From Acidobacterium sp. (GTDB lineage: Bacteria > Acidobacteriota > Terriglobia > Terriglobales > Acidobacteriaceae): a stretch of 11,195 nucleotides of DNA. Location of the stretch: NCBI GenBank assembly GCA_003152595.1, contig PMAM01000245.1, positions 1-11,195 of the forward strand, written 5' to 3'. Below, one piece after another: positions 1-7,131 of the stretch. The stretch's first letter is position 1; each line of letters starts with the position of its first letter. The translations under genes and the position numbers were made by a program. Under the pieces are notes generated by a model. It ran no database searches, was not told the origin of the DNA, and saw only the letters and a list, made by a program, of their open reading frames with translations.

Positions 1-850
1 CCGTCGCCGCTTCCGCAGCGCCGCCCATCGATTGCAGGCGCGGATAGTGAAACAGAATGCGCTCGCCCTGCTCACCATCGATGACGAACAACGCCGACCA
101 CTCCTGGAAGAAGCTGCCGCCTTCGCGATCGACAAAACCTGAAATCGGCTGAACCCGCATCGTCGCTGTGGGCGCGCCCGCGATCAGTGGCTGTCCGAGC
201 TGAAGTCCGGTCGATGTGCTCGACGCGATCCTGGCAACATTGAACGAGACCCGGCGAATGTAATCCGGATCGTTGTTCACTGCGCCGGCGCTGCTCACAT
301 AGGCGGCGCAGACACCGCTCCCCACGAATCCTGTCTGTCCGGTATAGTCCACGTCGACGGTCAGCAGTGAACCCGCGGCAAACTTCGCCGCATCGGAGGC
401 GGCCATCGCCAGAAATGTCGTCGTCGATCCTGCGGCGAGACTCACCGGCAGCACACCTTTGCTGCCGGATCCATTGGCGGTGCCACCTGCCGCAGGCACG
501 ATAAGATTCATGTGCTGCGAACCGGCGGCCAGCGCCATGGAGAGTTTGCTCCACGCCTTGAACCGCAGCGAGACCGTTGCATCGACCGTTTCGCGCACCT
601 GGAACTGCGTGGTGGCGGGACTGCCCGTGACCAGCTCCCCAAATTTGCTCGCGGACTTGCGCGTGAAATCCTCAATCCATCCGAGATCCACCCACGGGGT
701 AGGCGGCGTATTCGTCAGGAAGCGGCCGTTTACCGATGGATCGAACAGGGTCGGCAGACGATGAACGCGATCGACCGGAGCAAAATAGGCGCGCACCGAT
801 CGCCCCATGGGCGGCAGCGCGGGCAGTCGTGTTGTTGGTTGCGTGCTCAT
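1..850 (-). CDS. Putative major tail (tube) protein, partial at 3' end
   Basis: The reading frame starts at ATG 850-848 and stays open to the left edge, so at least 283 residues are visible and the C-terminus is missing. The start overlaps the stop of the preceding gene as ATGA (850-847), which implies translational coupling. The N-terminal part contains WVDLGWIEDFTRKSASKFG, about residues 59-77, then alternating beta-type segments and a Gly/Ala-rich middle. I read this as a siphovirus tail-tube subunit. It directly follows the adaptor, head-closure and tail-completion genes, which is where phages of the SPP1/HK97 type carry the tube gene, and its predicted beta-rich character fits. There are no enzyme motifs, signal peptide or membrane segments. 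The assignment relies mostly on gene order and general resemblance; another virion protein such as a tail sheath or decoration protein is possible but less likely. Confidence 0.6.
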   Translation of the reverse strand, partial: MSTQPTTRLPALPPMGRSVRAYFAPVDRVHRLPTLFDPSVNGRFLTNTPPTPWVDLGWIEDFTRKSASKFGELVTGSPATTQFQVRETVDATVSLRFKAWSKLSMALAAGSQHMNLIVPAAGGTANGSGSKGVLPVSLAAGSTTTFLAMAASDAAKFAAGSLLTVDVDYTGQTGFVGSGVCAAYVSSAGAVNNDPDYIRRVSFNVARIASSTSTGLQLGQPLIAGAPTATMRVQPISGFVDREGGSFFQEWSALFVIDGEQGERILFHYPRLQSMGGAAEAAT

Positions 851-1335
851 TGTTCCCCCTGCTCCTGAAAAGCGAAGACGGTGACTTTCACCGTGCGGCT
901 CAGGCGGTCGCGCAGCGTCACCACGGGTCCGAACTCAGGCTCGGACCAGAACACCACCGTCTCCATGGCGGTGGCGGGGTTCGTCGTGTAGTTCACCTTT
1001 TGTGCCGAGTACGGATACAAAAGATGCAGCACTTCGTAATCCATTTCTTCAAGCGCTCGCCCGCGATCGAGCCCGGCGTTGGCCTGTGTGCCGACGGTGC
1101 TGTACTGGATTTCGCACGTCATCTGCGCCAGGATTGCGGGCAGCTGCAGATCGGCCTGCATGCCTGTCCAGCTCAGCGCAAATGCGTCGAGCAGCGGCTG
1201 CGCCGCTGGCGCCTCCGCCTCGCTGACCAGGATGCCTGGCCGCGTGATGGCCCTCAGCGTCATGGTGCGCGCCGGATTCACGCTGGTCAGCCGGCTGCGC
1301 AGCGCGATATAAAACGTATCTTTTGCGTTTTGCAT
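847..1335 (-). CDS. Putative tail-completion / neck protein
   Basis: This is a 162-residue protein beginning MQNAKDTFYIALRSRLTSVN. I chose ATG 1335-1333 because GAGTGAGAG lies just upstream at usable spacing and the product then begins near its first helix. An ATG at 1356 would add seven residues but has only GGGAA touching the start. The protein is short and soluble, with a helical N-terminus, then a strand-rich part and a closing segment rich in V, T and F (DRLSRTVKVTVFAFQEQ). I recognise no enzymatic motif. Its place between the head-closure candidate and the tail-tube candidate matches the tail-completion (gp17/gpU-like) slot that caps the tail at the head-tail joint. Its stop overlaps the next start (ATGA). 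The function is inferred from position and size, so the call is tentative. Confidence 0.55.
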   Translation of the reverse strand: MQNAKDTFYIALRSRLTSVNPARTMTLRAITRPGILVSEAEAPAAQPLLDAFALSWTGMQADLQLPAILAQMTCEIQYSTVGTQANAGLDRGRALEEMDYEVLHLLYPYSAQKVNYTTNPATAMETVVFWSEPEFGPVVTLRDRLSRTVKVTVFAFQEQGEQ

Positions 1336-1415
1336 AGGTCTCTCACTCGTTTCCATTTCCCGCGGTTCTGGTTCGGCGCCGTGTAATTACAGCGATTCGC
1401 GAACACCGGCTAAAT

Positions 1416-1856
1416 TCACAGCGGCCATACGCCGCCGGATTCCTGTAACAGCAACCGATACAAATACGCCTGCCCCTGGCTTTCTGAAGCCGATACGGCT
1501 TCGATCAGAAAGAGCCTCCCGTCAACGACGACGCCGCTGGCCATCGCGAACAGTGCCTGAGCGGAACTCAGCTGCAACTGCGTCACCTGCGCGGCCACGG
1601 CATCGGCGGAGACCAGCAATTCGTACTTCAGGGACTCCGCGCTTTGCATCATCCGGCGCTCCTGGCGGAAGACCGCCGGCGCCAGCGGAAGAGACAGGAA
1701 GCCCGGCGCATTCAGCCCGATTTGTCCGGCGTCGCTTGCATCTCCCTGGAGCGGTGGCATCTGCAGGCTTGCGGTGGTACCGCCGCAAGCGCGAAGCAAA
1801 GCCGTCGCCATCCGTTGGGCCAGGCCGCATGGATTTTGTGTGCTCAGATCGGCCAT
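1416..1856 (-). CDS. Putative head-closure / neck protein
   Basis: This 146-residue protein starts at ATG 1856-1854, three bases after the adaptor stop. Its ribosome binding site, of AAGGTGGGA type, is buried in the last codons of the adaptor gene, so the two are probably translated together. The sequence has a helical N-terminus (GLAQRMATALLRACGG), a Pro/Gly-rich linker and a strand-rich C-terminal half including VVVDGRLFLIEAVSASESQG. Its size and position, directly after the adaptor and before tail completion, match the head-closure proteins (SPP1 gp16-like) that plug the connector after DNA packaging. I recognise no family with certainty and see no catalytic residues, signal peptide or membrane segment. 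About 60-80 non-coding bases separate it from the next gene. Confidence 0.5.
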   Translation of the reverse strand: MADLSTQNPCGLAQRMATALLRACGGTTASLQMPPLQGDASDAGQIGLNAPGFLSLPLAPAVFRQERRMMQSAESLKYELLVSADAVAAQVTQLQLSSAQALFAMASGVVVDGRLFLIEAVSASESQGQAYLYRLLLQESGGVWPL

Positions 1857-1859
1857 GGC

Positions 1860-2486
1860 TTATCCCACCTTTACCGAGACCCAGGGCCGGAGCAGCGCCT
1901 GAACCGTGGCATCCACCAGAGAGCCGGTGAAATACTGCAGCTGCAGCGTGTCCACGCGGGACGACTTCACATTCAGCCCTGGCGTGGCCTGCGCATTCTT
2001 CACAATCTGTGCGCATGCGCACTTCACGGCATTCGGCAGCGTTGCCAGTCCTGCGGTGTACGTCACCGCGACCTCGTTGTAGGGCAGGCCGAGAATGTTC
2101 AGCGGGAAGATCAGCTCGCCGGTGTCAGCGACGAAATCGACCGTGGCTGGATCGACGGTCGTCCACGCGCCTGGCAATGAAAACGCCCACAGGACCTCTT
2201 CCTGAAGCGGATAAACAATCTGCCCGCGCCGCGGCTTCGCGTAACGCGCCTGAATCGAAACAAAGGGCAGCGTTGCGGGCGCAATCGGCGCCAGCGGCAA
2301 CCAGGTCAGGCGCGCGGTCTGCGAGCCCTCCACGATGCGCAGCCGCTCGGTGTACTGCGTTGGGTTCAGAGTGGCACGCCGGCAATGCGCGTCGATCAGC
2401 GACGAGGCCGCAGTGATCCAGTCGTCGGTGACGTCGGACGCCAGCCCGTACGTCTGGTATTCGGTTGGCTGCAGGTAGCACGCCAT
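1860..2486 (-). CDS. Head-tail connector (adaptor) protein, gp6/gp15-like
   Basis: A 208-residue protein starts at ATG 2486-2484, preceded by a near-perfect ribosome binding site AAGGAGA (2497-2491) four bases away. The N-terminus (YLQPTEYQTYGL, then DDWITAASSLIDAHCRR) has the usual adaptor pattern: a short extended stretch, then a helix that carries the 'set of residues in a crystallin-like Cys/Arg' motif seen in gp6-type proteins. The middle is strand-rich, and a late helix (PNAVKCACAQIVKNAQ) precedes the tail that would contact the portal. Adaptors form a ring beneath the portal and link the filled head to the tail. The gene is the first after the capsid gene, which is the expected position. 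Structural or profile comparison would be needed to choose between the gp6 and gp15 families. Confidence 0.7.
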   Translation of the reverse strand: MACYLQPTEYQTYGLASDVTDDWITAASSLIDAHCRRATLNPTQYTERLRIVEGSQTARLTWLPLAPIAPATLPFVSIQARYAKPRRGQIVYPLQEEVLWAFSLPGAWTTVDPATVDFVADTGELIFPLNILGLPYNEVAVTYTAGLATLPNAVKCACAQIVKNAQATPGLNVKSSRVDTLQLQYFTGSLVDATVQALLRPWVSVKVG

Positions 2487-2647
2487 GGATTCTCCTTACA
2501 AAAGCGGGTTCAGAGCACAGGTTCAGGACACAGAGGAATGGCCGGCGGCCGGTCCTCTGCGAGCGCGGGTTTTCGCTCGCAAAGAGACCAGGAGCCGGCC
2601 CTTCTCGTCGGAGCTCCGCCTGATTGCGCGGAGCCGGCATATCGCGA
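2487..2647 (-). other. Structured intergenic segment between capsid and adaptor genes
   Basis: This 161-base gap is the longest non-coding stretch in the window. It holds two back-to-back inverted repeats. In the first, CAGAGGA 2531-2537 pairs with TCCTCTG 2553-2559, around a GGCC/GGCC core. In the second, GCGAGCG 2559-2565 pairs with CGCTCGC 2574-2580. There is also a 10-base palindrome CGGAGCTCCG (2609-2618) and a direct repeat GGAGCCGGC at 2591-2599 and 2630-2638. No T-run follows either stem on the minus strand, so they do not look like standard intrinsic terminators. Stems downstream of a highly expressed capsid gene could stabilise or process its mRNA; that is inference. I see no convincing small gene and no clear promoter here. 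Confidence 0.6.
2507..2532. repeat. 13-base tandem direct repeat upstream of adaptor gene
   Basis: GGTTCAGAGCACA (2507-2519) is followed immediately by GGTTCAGGACACA (2520-2532). The two units match at 11 of 13 positions. The pair ends about 20 bases upstream of the adaptor start, just beyond its ribosome binding site. It may be a protein-binding site or simply a slippage product; the sequence alone does not decide. Confidence 0.6.
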
Positions 2648-3616
2648 TTACCGGTCGACGAGCACCTGATAGTGCGCGTAGTTGGCGCCCTTCACGACCG
2701 GCGCGCCGAACTTCACGACCACGTGCTGCGAAGCCAGCGATCCCGGCGTGCCCAGCTGGAAAACGCGCGGGTTGGGATCGCTCAGCCAGTGGTACTCGAC
2801 CAGGTCCTCGGTGATGACGTAGGCCGGCAGCACCGCATTGCCCGAGCCCGGCGTGCCGGTGTAAGCCAGCGACCATTCCGGAATCAGCGGCAGCTCGCCT
2901 GCCTGCGTGGTCAGCATCTTCACCGTGAAGCCCGCCGCGATTTCCCTGGTGTTCAGGATCACGTTGAACTCCGACTTCATCTCGCGATCGATCAGGTCAA
3001 GCAGGACCGGGTTCGCGTAGATCGCCGTCGGCCGCACCGCATAGCTGGTGTTCGCGCACATCTGCGCCACCGTGGATTTGAGCCCGTCGGTGATGCTCGC
3101 CGTCGTGCCGATCGTGGTGGTGTTGCCGCTCGCGGCGATCTGCCCCGCGACGCCGAAATACTGCATCGTGGTCGGCGCGCTCAGTGAGGTGTCATTGCCG
3201 TTCCACAGAGCAACGTCATGCGCCAGCATCACGCCTTCGATCGTGTCCACCAGGTCCTTCGCCTCCAGATAAGCGAACTGTTTCTGCTGCGCGCCCAGTT
3301 CCATGTCGAACAGGTTGTAGTTCAGCTGCGCGACGATGGCCTTCAGCGGCACGCTGCGCTCGACGCGGGTCGGCGTCACCACCGGCGCGACGATGTTGCG
3401 CGGGTCGACGAAGCCGGCGTTGCCCGGATTCGGAATCGCCGTCTGCTCGAAGTAGCGCGACGGATGACCCGTGGCCGGAACCTGCTTGATGCGCTGGCCG
3501 AAGAGATTGCGCCGGCGAACGATGTCGGTGATCTCCGTCTGGTAAAGAGGAACTTCAACCGCGCCGGGCCCGATGTAATCCGCCGCCGCGTGAATGTCGA
3601 GGAAATTGGCTGTCAT
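2648..3616 (-). CDS. Major capsid protein, HK97-fold
   Basis: This 322-residue protein forms the shell of the phage head. It starts at ATG 3616-3614 behind AAAGG with five bases of spacing. The layout fits a compact HK97-fold coat protein. The N-terminal arm (about 1-60) includes ITDIVRRRNLFGQRI. The P- and A-domain part follows, with paired helices around residues 105-140 (LGAQQKQFAYLEAKDLVDTI and VMLAHDVALWNGND). A strand-rich C-terminal half ends in VVVKFGAPVVKGANYAHYQV. It follows the portal, protease and scaffold-like genes and precedes the adaptor, the expected head-module order. It has no obvious long delta domain of its own, consistent with the separate coiled-coil protein next door acting as scaffold. 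A strong intrinsic terminator lies 35 bases upstream of its start, so its expression may be set separately from the genes before it. Confidence 0.85.
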   Translation of the reverse strand: MTANFLDIHAAADYIGPGAVEVPLYQTEITDIVRRRNLFGQRIKQVPATGHPSRYFEQTAIPNPGNAGFVDPRNIVAPVVTPTRVERSVPLKAIVAQLNYNLFDMELGAQQKQFAYLEAKDLVDTIEGVMLAHDVALWNGNDTSLSAPTTMQYFGVAGQIAASGNTTTIGTTASITDGLKSTVAQMCANTSYAVRPTAIYANPVLLDLIDREMKSEFNVILNTREIAAGFTVKMLTTQAGELPLIPEWSLAYTGTPGSGNAVLPAYVITEDLVEYHWLSDPNPRVFQLGTPGSLASQHVVVKFGAPVVKGANYAHYQVLVDR

Positions 3617-3650
3617 AGCTACCTTTCGTTAGAGAAATTCGTGTGACCAC

Positions 3651-3674
3651 AAAAAAGCCGGCGTTTACGCCGGC
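3651..3674 (-). terminator. Intrinsic terminator between scaffold and capsid genes
   Basis: Read on the minus strand, a perfect 7-base GC stem (GCCGGCG / CGCCGGC, 3674-3668 with 3663-3657) closes a four-base TAAA loop and is followed by six T residues (3656-3651). This is a textbook Rho-independent terminator. It lies 28 bases after the scaffold-like stop and 35 bases before the capsid start, inside a head operon that would be expected to be read through. Confidence 0.9.
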
Positions 3675-3701
3675 CTCCCATCCGTTCAGCGACTGCTGCC
3701 G

Positions 3702-4139
3702 CTAGCTCACCACTCCGGCGCGCAGCAACTGCGCCTTCACCGCGATGCGCTGCTCGAGACTCAGCCCGTTCAGCGCCGCATCCAGCGTGCCCGCCTCCAG
3801 CGAATCGAGAGAGGCGATTCCCTGTTTGGCCAGAAACTGCGCCGTCGATGCGGGAACCGTTTTGCGCCCCGACTTCGGCGCTTCGTACCCGGCCTCGATC
3901 TGCGCGCGCAGCTCGGTGATCGTCTGCTCCGCGGATTCCAGCTTTTTCTGCAGTTCCGCCTCGCGGCTGGTTTCCACCGCGGCGACGATCTTCCGCACCT
4001 CGCCAGTCCGCTCGCTCTCCTGCTGCTCGATCAGGGCTGCCGCCCGCTCGAACAGAGCCGCCGCAGCCTCCAGCCGCCCTTCCATGCGCTCCATGCTCTC
4101 GGTCAGCGCGACCATGTTTTCGCCTGTCTGTGATTCCAT
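3702..4139 (-). CDS. Putative capsid scaffold protein (coiled coil)
   Basis: This 145-residue protein starts at ATG 4139-4137 (MESQTGENMVALTESMERME), chosen for the upstream AGGAAAGGA motif at good spacing. Residues about 10-82 are rich in Glu, Ala, Arg and Leu with heptad-like spacing, typical of a long coiled coil. A compact C-terminal module (about 95-145) includes SLEQRIAVKAQLLRAG. Its place between prohead protease and major capsid protein, its acidic helical nature and its small size match a scaffold that shapes the prohead and is then removed. In HK97 the same job is done by the delta domain fused to the capsid protein. The first 37 bases overlap the protease gene in another frame. No enzyme motif is seen. 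The role is inferred, since sequence identity is weak evidence for scaffolds. Confidence 0.65.
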   Translation of the reverse strand: MESQTGENMVALTESMERMEGRLEAAAALFERAAALIEQQESERTGEVRKIVAAVETSREAELQKKLESAEQTITELRAQIEAGYEAPKSGRKTVPASTAQFLAKQGIASLDSLEAGTLDAALNGLSLEQRIAVKAQLLRAGVVS

Positions 4140-4768
4140 GTGTTTTCCTTTCCTGCTTCTCTTCCCGGAACGACGCCGTCCCGAAAATGTCTGGTGGTGC
4201 CCGCGTGCACGCGTTCCCGGAGTGCCGGGCGGGCGGTAATGGACCGGCAGCTTCGCGCCGCCAGTTCGAATGAGGTGTTGCGATACGCCGCTTTCTCGCG
4301 CAGCAGGATCGCCGCGCCTGTGAAGGTTGCGCGCGTCAGCGTCCAGACCTCCGCGCGCATGTCCTCCACGTGGGCATCGGCCAGCTCCCACGACATTCCC
4401 ATGGCGTCCGGCAGGCACTCGCGCATCCGCCGCTCCACCTCGGGAAAGTCCTTCGCAAACAGGTAGCCGGCCACGCGCAGCCGCGAGCCCTCCACGTCGG
4501 CGTGGGTGATGATGCCGCACTTGCGCCGGGAATCGTGCCCGTCCCAGGAGGGCACGTAATCCACGGCCATCCCCAGCAGCGACGGCAGCGCGGTCAGCGC
4601 CGCCCCGCGCGTCAGGATTACGCGATGTCCGCGCGCTCCCGACGGCGGTTTCGTGCTCGGCTCATCCACCAGCGTCAGTACGCCCCTGAACGGAGAGCGA
4701 TTCGGATGACCCGCCACCTCCGGCAGGTTTACCGCCATGGCTTCCAGTTTCATGATGTCTCCCATCAT
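4103..4768 (-). CDS. Prohead maturation protease, HK97-type (S78-like)
   Basis: This 221-residue serine protease is predicted to cleave scaffold and itself during head maturation. The first ATG (4768-4766) overlaps the portal stop as ATGA. A downstream ATG at 4753 has a better ribosome binding site (GGGAG, ATG eight bases after its start), so the true protein may be 216 residues. The likely catalytic His is H78 in YVPSWDGHDSRR, and the likely nucleophile is S126 in DAMGMSWEL, followed by several acidic or His residues that could complete the triad. The strand-rich region between them (VEGSRLRVAGYLF) fits the family fold. After about residue 172 the tail is Arg-rich and of low complexity, where it approaches and then overlaps the scaffold gene. 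The length is usual for the family. The catalytic assignment rests on motif reading by eye. Confidence 0.75.
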   Translation of the reverse strand: MMGDIMKLEAMAVNLPEVAGHPNRSPFRGVLTLVDEPSTKPPSGARGHRVILTRGAALTALPSLLGMAVDYVPSWDGHDSRRKCGIITHADVEGSRLRVAGYLFAKDFPEVERRMRECLPDAMGMSWELADAHVEDMRAEVWTLTRATFTGAAILLREKAAYRNTSFELAARSCRSITARPALRERVHAGTTRHFRDGVVPGREAGKENTWNHRQAKTWSR

Positions 4769-6099
4769 CCCTGCATTTCCTGATCTGTAATCGTGGTTGT
4801 GACGTATTCCTCCTTCTTCGTTCCTTGATTTGCCTCCGCCCCGGCCTCCGGAGCCAGACCGTTCCCGGCCGTGCCCGCTTCAGCCCCGCGGTTTTCAGAT
4901 ACGATCGGTCCCAGACCGCGCATCGCGCGCACTTCGTTCACCGTCAGAACGCCGGCCGCCAGCAACGCGGTCTGCATCTGCACCTCCTGCATCTCGTCGC
5001 TCGCGTCCAGGTCGTTGAAGACGAATTCGAACTCCGGCCATCCCAGCCGCTTGGCGAACAAATCGCGCGTCAGGTGCTCGGCCACCAGTTTCGCCAGCGG
5101 CACGATGGCGCTATGGAAGGCTTCGTCCAGCAACTCCCCCGCCGTCGACCGGTTCACATCCTGTTCGAGCCCCAGCAACATCGGCGGCAGCGAAAACGCG
5201 TTCGCGATCATGCGGATCAAGAACTCCTGCCAGCTCAGGCGCAGATCCGCATCCGTGCCCGCGGCAAAGCGCAACACCTCCGGCTTCTGCTCCGTGCTCA
5301 GCAGCGGCACGCGTCCGGTGCCCTCGATCTCGTCCTGCCACCAGTGGATCAGCCGATCGTGCTGCGCCGGCGTCGTCTCATTGAGCCACAGCGCATACTG
5401 CACTACCGCATTGCTGGCCAGCTTGCCCGCATAGCGATGCGCGCACAGGAACGAATTCACCGTCTCGAACGCCACCTCCAGCGGCCCCAGCCCGAACGGC
5501 GTGTAGCTGCGCGGATTCATTCGCACGTACATGAGCTGGTTGTCCTTGAGCGGGATCACCGAGTCCGTTCCCGCCAGGCCGGTCGCCTGCGCAAAACGCA
5601 CCGACTCGGCCCCGCCGTCCCACTTCGGGTCGATGCGAATCGTGGCGCCATCCACCGCCCACAGCTCGAATGGATTGGCCGGATCGCCCGTTAGCTCCAT
5701 CTCAATCGCGCCGAAGCCGCCCACCAGCGCATCCTCGATCGTCTGTTCCAGCAGCGTCCGGAACGAGTCCGATGGATTCGGAAACTCCAGCGACCGCCGC
5801 AGAATCCGCGCCCGCTTCCCGGCATAAGCCACCTTCTCCGGATCGTGGTCGCGCTTCAGCCGCACCTGCCAGTCCATGGCCGCCACGCGATCCTTGATCA
5901 GGTTGATTGCCCGCCGCACCACCGGCGTCTCTGCGAATTTCCGCAGGTTCGCCGGCGTCGGTTTCGGCAGCGCTCTGCCAGGGAAGGAATACGGGGCGAG
6001 AATCGACGGCAGTGCCACCGTCTTTCGCTGCGCCGTCTCCTCCCTGCGTCCGGCTCCCAGCAGCGCCAGCGCGTGTTTCCATTGCTCTTTGATTTTCAC
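4765..6099 (-). CDS. Phage portal protein, HK97-type
   Basis: The portal forms the twelve-subunit DNA entry ring at one head vertex and docks the terminase. I chose GTG 6099-6097 as start (444 residues) because GGAAGGAGCAAAGAGGAC lies directly upstream and because the first in-frame ATG (6156-6154) falls inside a terminator-like hairpin. From that ATG the product would be 463 residues; an ATG at 6123 is also possible. Family features from the chosen start: AETPVVRRAINLIKDRVA near 56-73, a clip/stem part with FGLGPLEVAF near 202-211, and FSLPPMLLGL near 302-311 followed by a Ser/Thr-Ala-Glu segment. These match PF04860-type portals. The C-terminus is Ala/Glu/Gly-rich and probably disordered. 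Its stop overlaps the protease start (ATGA). Confidence 0.88.
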   Translation of the reverse strand: MKIKEQWKHALALLGAGRREETAQRKTVALPSILAPYSFPGRALPKPTPANLRKFAETPVVRRAINLIKDRVAAMDWQVRLKRDHDPEKVAYAGKRARILRRSLEFPNPSDSFRTLLEQTIEDALVGGFGAIEMELTGDPANPFELWAVDGATIRIDPKWDGGAESVRFAQATGLAGTDSVIPLKDNQLMYVRMNPRSYTPFGLGPLEVAFETVNSFLCAHRYAGKLASNAVVQYALWLNETTPAQHDRLIHWWQDEIEGTGRVPLLSTEQKPEVLRFAAGTDADLRLSWQEFLIRMIANAFSLPPMLLGLEQDVNRSTAGELLDEAFHSAIVPLAKLVAEHLTRDLFAKRLGWPEFEFVFNDLDASDEMQEVQMQTALLAAGVLTVNEVRAMRGLGPIVSENRGAEAGTAGNGLAPEAGAEANQGTKKEEYVTTTITDQEMQG

Positions 6100-6134
6100 G
6101 TCCTCTTTGCTCCTTCCCTTCATTCCCCAAATGA

Positions 6135-6163
6135 AAAGGGCACGGCGTTGTGCCATGCCCTTT
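6135..6163 (-). terminator. Terminator-like hairpin between DUF3037 and portal genes
   Basis: On the minus strand AAAGGGCA (6163-6156) pairs perfectly with TGCCCTTT (6142-6135) around a 13-base loop, and the sequence continues TCATTT. The U-tract is interrupted and short, so strength is uncertain. It lies 29 bases past the DUF3037 stop (6192), which suggests it ends the kinase/DUF3037 transcript. It overlaps the first possible portal ATG. Confidence 0.5.
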
Positions 6164-6191
6164 GCGACCCGGTCTTCTGAGCCCCTGCTTC

Positions 6192-7064
6192 CTAAACCCG
6201 CAACTCCCTCTTCGCCGTCTCCGCCACGCGCTCCATGTCGTTCACCGTGAGCACCCGAATCTGCTGCGCCTCCATCGTCTCCACGCCAAAGCGATACTGC
6301 TCGACGTCGTCCTCCCCGAGGGCGACCTCTCCGTGCCCGTTCCGCAGCGGCTCCACGATCGCCGTCAGCTCCAGCTCCGCGTTCTCCACCCTCGCCACCC
6401 CTTCACGCATCGCCGGCGTGCTGAACGCCAGCACCTTGGCCAGCTCCACATCGCCGAGCAGCGAGACCGCATGAAACATCCTCACCGTTCCGTTGGGGCG
6501 GTAGCCACAGTCGATCTTCAGCGGATCCCCAGGCCGCGTGTACGCCGACGCCGCAATCCGCTTGCGCATCAGATCCCACACCCGCGCATGCTCAAAGTGC
6601 ATCCGCATGTTCCTCACGATCGCCTGCCGCCCGCTCAGCGCCTGCCGCGCCTTCTGTTTTCGCGGCTCGACGTACAGCTGCATCAGCTGATCCATCTCCG
6701 CCGCCACGTTCTCCGCTAGGCATCCCTTAGGCTCCGTCATTTGTAACTGATGCGAGAACGAATCCTCGATCGTCTTCATCAGTGGCACCGTATACGCGGC
6801 CGTCTCCAGCAGCCTCCGCCGCATCTCCGTTTCCATGGCCTCCAGCATCGCGATATCGGCGTCTGCATCCACGCACCGCACCCGCGCCCAGTCCTTCGTG
6901 AACCGCACCAGAGCCGCCTCCGGACGCTCTGCCTCCCGGAGCATCACCCCGATGTTCACGAATTCGTTCTTCACCGGATCCGGCACGTACCGGATCAGCG
7001 AGAACTGGCACGCCAGCCGCTGCTCGCGCTCATCACCCTTCCCGAACTGATTCGCTGCCGCCAT
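6192..7064 (-). CDS. DUF3037 family protein
   Basis: The function of this family is unknown. I start it at ATG 7064-7062 (MAAANQFGKGDEREQRLACQ, 290 residues). An in-frame GTG at 7103 would add 13 Arg-rich residues, but it lies within a decayed duplicate of this gene's own 5' coding DNA and has no ribosome binding site. The family signature is FSLIRYVPDPVKNEF followed by VNIGVML, at about residues 21-42. The rest is a mixed alpha/beta protein with a Gln/Lys/Arg-rich helix in the middle (YVEPRKQKARQAL) and a C-terminal part rich in Val and Glu. It has no signal peptide, membrane segment or recognised catalytic motif. It follows a HipA-like kinase gene; I recall this pairing from other bacterial genomes, so the two may form one functional unit. 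Finding it between terminase and portal is unusual, since it is not a known virion or packaging component. Confidence 0.75.
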   Translation of the reverse strand: MAAANQFGKGDEREQRLACQFSLIRYVPDPVKNEFVNIGVMLREAERPEAALVRFTKDWARVRCVDADADIAMLEAMETEMRRRLLETAAYTVPLMKTIEDSFSHQLQMTEPKGCLAENVAAEMDQLMQLYVEPRKQKARQALSGRQAIVRNMRMHFEHARVWDLMRKRIAASAYTRPGDPLKIDCGYRPNGTVRMFHAVSLLGDVELAKVLAFSTPAMREGVARVENAELELTAIVEPLRNGHGEVALGEDDVEQYRFGVETMEAQQIRVLTVNDMERVAETAKRELRV

Positions 7065-7122
7065 CCGCGTTCTTGCCCCCTTCGCTCTTCGTCGGATCCG
7101 CACGTACCGGGATCCGCGAGAA
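6963..7122. repeat. Decayed tandem duplication at the kinase/DUF3037 junction
   Basis: Two 42-base arms lie in the same orientation: 7122-7081 (mostly non-coding, just after the kinase gene) and 7004-6963 (coding for the FSLIRYVPDPVKNE part of the DUF3037 protein). Aligned by eye they share 37 of 43 columns, with four substitutions and two compensating one-base gaps. Shorter matches beyond the arms (ATGGCGG at 7154 and 7064; AAGGGTGATG at 7144-7135 and 7040-7031) suggest that the original duplicated unit was about 90-118 bases. The upstream arm also holds an inverted repeat, CGGATCC 7093-7099 with GGATCCG 7110-7116. Confidence 0.8.
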
Positions 7123-7131
7123 CGGGCCCCC

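Noticed and set aside
2531..2580. Two stem-loops considered as a transcription terminator after the capsid gene
   Set aside because: Neither stem is followed by a T-run on the minus strand, so I list them as structure only.
2125..2640. Minus-strand open frame beginning in the capsid/adaptor gap (MPAPRNQAELRRE...)
   Set aside because: It overlaps the adaptor gene in another frame for most of its length, and its Arg-rich composition is typical of a shadow.
3617..3650. Search for a dedicated capsid promoter between the terminator and the capsid start
   Set aside because: TTGTGG and TCTAAC-like words occur but the spacing and match to a sigma-70 promoter are poor, so I do not annotate a promoter.
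4103..4520. Possible programmed -1 frameshift fusing protease and scaffold (both frames are open for about 400 bases)
   Set aside because: I found no XXXYYYZ slippery heptamer in the overlap, and the scaffold has its own ATG with a good ribosome binding site. The open second frame is easily explained by GC-rich codon bias.
4825..5694. Long plus-strand open frame (289 codons) opposite the portal gene
   Set aside because: It is antisense to a clear portal gene, its product is Arg/His/Gln-rich with no domain, and such frames are expected opposite GC-rich coding DNA.
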